DNA of 23,787 nucleotides, from positions 193,331-217,117 of the forward strand of contig MNCI01018056.1 of assembly GCA_015680685.1 (NCBI GenBank), read 5' to 3'. This document shows, one piece after another, positions 17,898 through 23,787 of the stretch (its first letter is position 1; each line of letters begins with the position of its first letter). Made by a program: the position numbers and the translations under genes. This stretch comes from Gnetum montanum (lineage: Eukaryota > Streptophyta > Gnetopsida > Gnetales > Gnetaceae). The notes below the pieces were generated by a model. The model did not search any database and was not told where the DNA came from. It was given only the letters and a program-made list of their open reading frames with translations.

Positions 17898-20800
17898 TTA
17901 AACACATACATGACACACACATGACACAACATGAACTTGACCAAGTGCCCGAGTTACAGAGGAGGAGAAATTACAAAAATGGCAATGTTTAGAGACAAAA
18001 TTGAACACCTTGCTGGTCCTGGAGCCTCTACTATGTAGAATGATGCACAAAATTGCTGGAGGAGATCTCACCATCCCTAGGGGCAGTGGTTCTGATGAAT
18101 CTTCTCCAACCTTTGGCCCATGCGTTGGTGGCGACGCGAATGACGATTGCCCTACGGCAACTGTAGCTTCTGGAGGCAGTCGGAAAGCATCGAAGAGAGC
18201 CCTCATCTTTTCTTCTTTGCTTCTAGGGTCGTTCACACTTTAGGCAGCTTCTCCAATGTGTGCTGGAGCTGGGACTTCCCAAGGGCATGGAAGCACTAGA
18301 AAGAGTTCTTTCAAGTTGACAAACCAGGCTGCGAACTGCTTGCGTTCAATGTCAAATGCTTGGATTGATGCCTACAGCTGCTGGTAGTCATTCATTCTTT
18401 GGCCCAGGTCCTCCATGACGGTATGTTGACCTTCAAAGCTTGTGTGGAGAACCTCAAGTTTCGCATTTTCCATTTGCAGCTTTTGCTTTGTTGCTTTGTG
18501 TGCTTGGAACTCTCCCTCGTATAGGGAATATGAGGCATCCACTTATTTTTCCAATTCTGACTACGGTCTCCCAGTTGTAAGCATAGCCAGGTTTGCATAT
18601 TGGAGGTTGGCCAACTCCATTTACTCTGTCATTTCCTCAATCTGCAGCTCCTTCAGATGGATTTCTACTTTATTATATTCATTCAACCCATCAAAGATAG
18701 AATTTCATACATCGCCTTCCTCTTGGAGCTGTTGGAGCACTTGATTCATCTTGGCTTTAGTGACTTGAATGTGTTTCTCATTTACCTCCTTCTGCAATCC
18801 CACTTGGTCCCTGTAATGATTTTTGACTTTTTCAAATTGCAGGGCTTTGTTTTTCCAAGCGGCAATTTCAATTGCAGACTTCTGTCGCAATGTCCAAACC
18901 TCCTCCATTGATAGATTTCGCTTTTCAGTAGCCAACCTTCTTATGTCAACGTTCACCCTGGCTAACTCTTCATGCTATTGGTGGATGAAAGTTTTCATGT
19001 GTTCATTTTCCGCACCAACATTGTGTAGGTGATGAACCTCTACGGTCAGCCGTATGTTCTCTTGGCGAACCTCCGCCAAGTCCTTTTCTAAGTGATATGC
19101 TCGGGTGTTTGCTACAGACTCGTCGAGGATCGCTATCTCCCACACATCCTCAACGATCTAAAGCCTAAGGTGAATCTATTGAAAAGCTTCATCCTTGGTG
19201 ATATCGCAGTTGAGGATGGTTGGATCGGCAAGTTGAGCTCTTAATTGGGCTACCTTCATTACCAAGCATTGACAAGCAACTTGAGCAGCTTCAAGTTGCC
19301 CTTCCTAAACGATTCTCTTGCCCCTTGCCGAGAGCAGCTTCGACTAGGTTGCAGTAATGTTGTTCGGAAGGTCGAAGACATCCGGAAGTGGTTGCCCGAT
19401 TCTTACCAATCGATCCAATAGCTCTTCATGTTGGGCTGCGTCAATCTGGCTATGTGAAGTTCCAGTAGACACATGTACATCTTGTAGTCCATGAATGTTT
19501 GGTACAGGTGCTGCCGATGCATTGAGAGTCGTAGCAATTGTGTCAGCAACCACTTCAACTGCAACTTCTTGTTCCTGGTGCTGCATCACCAAGACCATTG
19601 CCCCTTCATCATCTTCCAAGCGGACCGAGAAGGTAGCAGCATTCCCTGAAATTTCAGGGAACAATTGTTGGGTTGATGTTGATACATCTCGGATGCTTGG
19701 ATATGTTCTGGTTGGAACTTATGCTTGGGCGGCGAAGAATATCGGCCTTGCCCTTTGAAGTAAGCTAACTGATTGAGCCACTTGCTCCAGGTGGCTCATG
19801 GTAGGGCAATAGACCAAAGGGTCTTCTCCTCCACCAGTCCTGCCGGATTGCTCTTGCTAGCTCAAGAACGTTTCCCGGATCTCGCGGATGTATTCTATGA
19901 TGGTTTGTGAACCCGGCTACATTGTTTGTGCAGGTGGTGGAGGTGGTTGCTACTCTTCCTCTGTCTATGTGGTGGCAGGAGTTTTATCTTTCATCATCTC
20001 TCACCACGAAGCAATTGGGGTGTGCCGGATTACATCGTTGGAATATCGTGCTATCCTGGCCCGTTTGCACAACTTTCGGATTAGGTAGAGAAATGGGAGA
20101 GCTCGTCTTCCATGTTCATTCTCAGCAAACCTATTTTCAATCTCCAGAAATAGTAGTTATGGAAGACTCATGGAAAATTTTCCCACTCAAGGCGGCACAC
20201 GCACAAGCGGAGAAGGCTGTGATTTTATTGGGTCTTACCATTGGATTTAGATGGTAAGACGTGATCTTTGCGTACACTCTTTTCATCGTGGTTAGGGAGC
20301 CGAACTCCTTGGGCTCTACCCCATAGCATCGTTTGGTCCATTACACCTTTACCTCTAGATCGGCTTATTTCAAAATTTGCACCACATCTGCCCTAGTTTC
20401 AGGCAACCCCAGAGCCTGCGCTATCGCCTTCGAAGAGTAAGAGACATAAATGTCTTTGATTCTTACTCTAGACCCTAGTTTCCAATTCATCCAGAAGAGA
20501 TAAGTTTCTCCTAAGTACCATTCACCACTGGTTGTGATGATTGGCCACATCGGAGAGTTCTGCAGTTGAAGCCTCACGTCTTTTGGCGCGTTCTTGAGGA
20601 ATGGTACAAAATTTAGCTCTTGAAGGACCATTCGCTGCATCTCACACAGCATGATAGCATCAAGGCAGGCTTGGGTCAGGGTGACCTCAAGCCGTGGTGC
20701 AATCTAAGGTGTCTCATCCCTGAGTGATTGGTCATCGGGAATCTCCTCTTTAGGAATCTGATGAACAGATTTCACGTCAGGTCTTTCACAGAAGGGCCCT

Positions 20801-20922
20801 ATTGCATGAGAGCCCTCCACATGCTCTGGCAATTGCACATCTCATCCCCTTCCCATGCGTGGGCGCTTGTCCCTTGGTTGTGATGGTCCTTTGTTCCTTG
20901 GGTGCCTTGGTTTGGGTGCCAT
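17898..20922 (-). pseudogene. Element E: long additional ORF with coiled-coil region, about 1000 codons, broken
   Basis: Minus-strand ORF in the env-like position between integrase and 3' LTR. The start is the ATG at 20922, directly after a splice acceptor; the N-terminus is basic (MAPKPRHPRNKG). Around residues 90-190 lies the core shared with element A: GEWYLGETYLFW, then VRIKDIYVSYSSKAIAQALGLPE, of the kind seen in 'putative plant transposon protein' domains. One frameshift near 20170 is needed; beyond it EIENRFAENEHGRRA and LIRKLCKRARIARY continue. From about 19350 to 18300 the protein is Glu/Lys/Gln/Leu-rich with heptad character (NVDIRRLATEKRN, LQFEKVKNHYRDQVGLQ), predicted coiled coil. 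The C-terminus (to TAA at 17898) is Ser/Pro-rich. About fifteen in-frame stops occur, mostly explicable by C-to-T or G-to-A changes. No transmembrane segment is obvious, so an envelope role is not supported. Function unknown. Confidence 0.65.
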
Positions 20923-20938
20923 CTACAATCAAACATAA
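20923..20938 (-). promoter_or_regulatory. Element E: splice acceptor abutting the aORF start
   Basis: Minus strand GGTTATGTTTGATTGTAG ends directly before the ATG at 20922, paralleling GTGATTGCAG before ATG in A. The branch site is less clear than in A. Confidence 0.45.
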
Positions 20939-21081
20939 CCGCCCCTTGGACTATATATAAGTGGCTTAAGAGGGTTCATATACACTTCTCAGATTGACCA
21001 AGTTATGTTTTTGGCATAGGCACATCGTTAAGTCTTTCGGAGTGTTAATTTATGGGTTAGGGCCAAAGTTTCTATAATTAA

Positions 21082-21109
21082 CCAACTAATTAATTAATTA
21101 ATTAATTAC
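21082..21109. repeat. (TAAT)n microsatellite
   Basis: About six uninterrupted units of TAAT, close to the internal polypurine motif of element E. A similar run is absent in A, B and C. Confidence 0.85.
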
Positions 21110-21120
21110 ACAGAGGCACA

Positions 21121-21136
21121 TCCCCCCATGACTGAG
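21121..21136 (-). other. Element E: internal polypurine-tract-like motif
   Basis: CTCAGTCATGGGGGGA on the minus strand, 199 bp upstream of the aORF ATG. It is the E counterpart of A 2151, B 8024 and C 10014, and strongly resembles E's true tract at 17828-17815. Confidence 0.5.
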
Positions 21137-21290
21137 AGCATACTTCCAGGTGTGGAAAAGGGAAAGGATTGAGTTGATGCGGATTGGCGGTGGAATGTAG
21201 GTGCGTTGGGAAAGGTTAGGCAAAAAAAAATGGTAAAAACTCCCCTCAATTTGGGCTCCAAATGATGAAAAATGGCATAGTGCAGTGGGG

Positions 21291-21420
21291 TATATATAGG
21301 TGTTAGACGTTGCGTTGACGGGGTCATGTATACGCGGCTGCGTATATGCAGTGACTGTGTTAACCGGGCCCCATTGACACAGGTGTGTTCACCCGTTGAC
21401 CTACCTTGACTAACCCTGAA
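21291..21420 (-). promoter_or_regulatory. Element E: internal U3-like block with TATA box
   Basis: CTATATATACC at 21301-21291 (minus) lies next to a CpG-retaining segment that resembles E's own LTR U3. On the plus strand CGTTGACGGG (21313-21322) and GCGGCTGCGTATA (21334-21346) match LTR CGTCGACGGG (17741-17750) and GCGGCCGCGTATA (17762-17774) with the same spacing. It also contains the inverted repeat TATACGC/GCGTATA. This is a candidate second promoter, about 370 bp upstream of the aORF. Confidence 0.5.
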
Positions 21421-22157
21421 AAAGCCCAAAATGATAGATTTGAAACACCAAATTGGGGCGGTTGAAGCACTTGAGTGGCTTGGACATGGCTGAGGACATG
21501 AGGAAGGTAATTAGGCTCGAAAAAGAGTCAAAAATAGGAGAACAGGACTCAAAAAGAACTCTGCGGGAAATAAATCGAGCGATGGGACCCGAAAACTAGG
21601 CAACCACGAAATCCAAAGGACGGGAGGCTTAATAAGTGGAACCAAGGAGATTCAGGTGGGTCCTCCCCATAGCAGGCCATAGCCTTCGTAGCCCCTACAT
21701 AGCCCTCAACACCGGGGTCCGTGGGCCCCAAGGCCAAGAAATGGTATATGCCAGGTAAGACTTTGACACAAGAGATCCTGCCAAGGCATGAGAAACCCAT
21801 GGATATCATGACACAATTTCATGGCATAAGACAAGCAATGATGTGAGTTGTGGAGAGAATTAGTTGAAGAGAGAGAAACGAGAGAATGGTATTCCGATCA
21901 TCGGTCACATGAAACCCCATGTGGAAATGTGGTTAAGTGACCTGGTAGAACTGTTCCTAAGTTCAGACCCAAAACCATATGCATGCAGTGACATCGTAGT
22001 AATAGATGAAGTCCCAGCCATCCCCCAAGGAAGCAAGAATGTCCCCACAGAGAACCACCACTCCAAAAAACGTGAGAGGAAGGAAGTGGAATGGGACGAA
22101 GTTAGAGGGGACCAAGGAAGTTCCATAACTAGTGTGGTGGCCCGTGAGAGGCGGTCT

Positions 22158-22323
22158 AAGGGGTGTGCTTTGAATTCCCACACAATGATTGTTTTATTTT
22201 CTTTTTGGGGGGAACCACACCATGCAAAGACCCATGCGTTTTCGCATGCATTCGACCAAGGGGTGTGCTTTGAATCCTTATGTTTTTTTTGAATTTTTTA
22301 GTGAGGACCACACCATGCAAGGT
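22158..22323 (-). repeat. Direct repeat of about 70 bp with a hairpin between copies
   Basis: Two copies (22158-22231 and 22258-22323) each start AAGGGGTGTGCTTTGAAT and end CCACACCATGCAAGG or similar, with a T-rich middle. Between them CATGCG-TTTT-CGCATG (22233-22248) is a perfect 6-bp stem. B has a single copy on the plus strand (7292-7417), so E's copy was duplicated. Confidence 0.65.
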
Positions 22324-22909
22324 CGAACTGCCCAGAAGCTTCCATGGAGAGAAGGACGTGGAGTGGTAGGAAATCCGTAAGGACATACCAACAACCTTAG
22401 GGGGCAGAACAGAACAACGAATATTGCATTCCCCTTGAAGTCACACCCAATTCAAACCATTGGGTCATCCCCTAGTCTAGGAACCACACAAGGCACACAT
22501 TTAATTAAAATGTTGTTAAGGGAAGGGGTTGCATGTTCTCAATAGAAGGAAAACCATGGATTGGGTGAATGGGTGGATGACGTGAACTTACTGTCAATTT
22601 TATGAGCAGAAAGTAGACGTAAAGTCCAAAAAGAACCATGTGAGGGAAAAAACTAGACAACTAACTAGACGAGTACTCATTACCCATTGCAACGAAAAGC
22701 ATCCGCGCCAGACATCTGAAGACAACAAGATGACGAATTAGCAATTACGTGAAAAATTAAAACATTCACAAAGAAATGAAAAATAAGTAAAGAAAGGAAA
22801 ATTGTACAAAGAATTTGCAAACATATAAACGATGGTGAAAAAAAAAGGTGTAAAACAAAAAAGTGTAAAACAAAAAATGAAAAAACGACGAGGGGTGTAG
22901 TGGAATGGG

Positions 22910-23787
22910 TCAGCAGGGAGGACAGTCTCCCCCATGATTGGGTGGAAAGGAGGAGACATGAAAAATGGAGTGCGGCTGACCTGACAATGATGAGATGGTT
23001 GCACTAGTTGAGTGGAGTTCGCGGAAAGGTTTCAGTTGTTGGCGGTTGACTAACTGTATTCTGGTGAGATCCGCAGGTTTGTGGATGAGCAAGGCCTCGG
23101 ATGGAAAGGTTTCAGAGACAATGTAAGGTCCCTCCCACAATGTTTGAAACTTGGTCACTTGGGATACGTGTGAGAGGTTCCAATACAACACCTTGTCTCC
23201 ACATCTAAACGTGACCTTCTAAATCCTAAGATCGTGTCATTTTTTGTTGTAGGCCTTGTGGATCTCATTGGAGGACAGGGCCACTAATCGGTTCTCATCT
23301 AGCACACTTAAATTAATTAGTTGTTCATGTTGTGCTAGTGGTAGGTCAAGGCCTAAGTCATTGGTGGTGGATAGTATGTGGAGTTCGGCTTGAATTGTAA
23401 GTGTTGGCAACTTTTCATACACTAACTCATAGGGAGAGTATCCTACAGGAAGTTTCCAAGTGGAGCGATAGGCCCATAGGGCATCATTAAGCTTAGTGCT
23501 CTAATCCCTTCTATATTTGTTGATGGTTCGGGTAAGGATCTTGGTGATCTCCCTATTGGTGACTTTGGCCTGCTCATTGGCTTGGGGGTGATAGGGAGTT
23601 GTGAATTTATACGTTACCCCTAAGCGTTGCATGAGCTTCCGAAAAGTGACACCTATAAAATGAGTTCTATTATTTGAAATGAGTGCACATGGCACTCCAA
23701 ACCTGTTAACGATTTGTTGTTGGACAAATCGTGTGGTGGTGTTGGAAGAACAGTCAATGACGACTGCCACTTTTGCCCACTTTGTAC
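22910..23787 (-). pseudogene. Element E: integrase C-terminal half (partial, window end)
   Basis: Integrase that would insert element cDNA into the chromosome. A single frame runs leftward from the window edge to TGA at 22910. It starts within the catalytic core (TKWAKVAVVID), then NRFGVPCALISNN, THFIGVTFRKLMQRLGV, KFTTPYHPQANEQAK and NREI. The usual catalytic Asp in the ISD motif is Asn, and the Glu of the GQAE motif is Lys, both explained by G-to-A changes, so the enzyme would be inactive. Next come ALWAYRSTWKLPVGYSPYELVY and, in the C-terminal domain, VLYWNLSHVSQ and LWEGPYIVSETF, a GPY/F module. Two in-frame stops occur, one a Trp-to-stop (TGG to TAG) near 23508 and one TGA near 23220. 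No chromodomain is seen. The N-terminal zinc-binding domain and RT lie beyond the window. Confidence 0.85.

Larger units (their letters stand above)
20939..22909 (-). other. Element E: post-integrase noncoding region, probable intron and aORF promoter
   Basis: No coding content is supported; the frames on either strand are short and unconserved. Read leftward from integrase it holds a T-rich stretch (about 22890-22740), the block GTGTGACTTCAAGGGG (22450-22427), a duplicated ~70-bp unit (22323-22158), the block ending GGGGAGGACCCACC (21728-21650), a U3-like segment with TATA (21420-21291), an internal polypurine motif (21136-21121) and an ATTA microsatellite. The order of shared blocks equals that in A and B, so this is an ancestral, conserved architecture. 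Confidence 0.6.

Noticed and set aside
18001-20257. Several plus-strand frames of 66-116 codons
   Set aside because: They lie opposite the minus-strand aORF of element E, which has homology and coiled-coil content; the plus frames have neither.
21396-21411. W-box pair (TTGACC, TTGACT) as a WRKY-responsive site
   Set aside because: The matching LTR positions read GTCGAC, so at least some TTGAC here can arise from CpG decay; two hits are weak evidence.
21864-22386. Overlapping frames on both strands, up to 142 codons
   Set aside because: They fall in the post-integrase noncoding region, include the direct-repeat unit on both strands, and have no conserved counterpart in A or B.

Overview
This window is plant nuclear repeat DNA. 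I see no host gene, tRNA, rRNA or CRISPR array. It is almost entirely Ty3/gypsy LTR retrotransposons of the Athila/Tat (non-chromovirus) kind. The evidence is a primer-binding site resembling the tRNA-Asp complement, an FMDD reverse transcriptase box, a DLG-type protease, a GPY integrase tail, and an additional ORF (aORF) between integrase and the 3' LTR. The depth of nesting and the decay suggest a large, slowly purged seed-plant genome. A gymnosperm is plausible, but the species cannot be fixed from the sequence.

Layout. Five related elements, A to E, share the LTR ends TGATGA...TCATCA. Element A (1-3820, +) has its gag C-terminus, a long noncoding stretch, a short aORF and its 3' LTR. A ends inside the 5' LTR of element B, which resumes at 3821. 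B (3821-9527, +) has a primer-binding site, a 749-codon gag with many stops, a protease/RT-spacer remnant, noncoding DNA, an aORF remnant and a 3' LTR. B ends inside the 3' region of element C (9528-11631, +). C ends inside the 5' LTR of element D (11632-16912, +), which has decayed gag, protease, RT and the start of RNase H. D is interrupted at 16912/16913 by element E on the minus strand. E reads leftward from integrase (23787-22910) through noncoding DNA and a ~1000-codon coiled-coil aORF (20922-17898) to its 3' LTR (17814-16913). The simplest history is nested insertion: D first, then C into D, B into C, A into B, and independently E into D. Decay is roughly consistent: the visible part of A gag is open, B gag has only point stops, and D gag and pol have many stops plus frameshifts.

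How the parts relate. D and E carry pol domains. A and B have lost pol but keep gag and/or aORF, so they look non-autonomous. The aORF start sits directly after an AG splice acceptor in A and E, with a good branch site in A, which suggests expression from a spliced transcript. In E there is also a U3-like palindrome block with a TATA box about 370 bp upstream of the aORF, a possible second promoter. A polypurine-tract-like motif recurs inside the elements as well as at the true 3' PPT.

Assembly caution. Six single Ns (1421, 3725, 8527, 8677, 11902, 12059) mark gaps of unknown size. Two short segments lying between N pairs look misplaced: 8528-8676 is inverted relative to element C, and 11903-12058 is a 154/156 duplicate of 12293-12448. 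All identities quoted are by-eye estimates.
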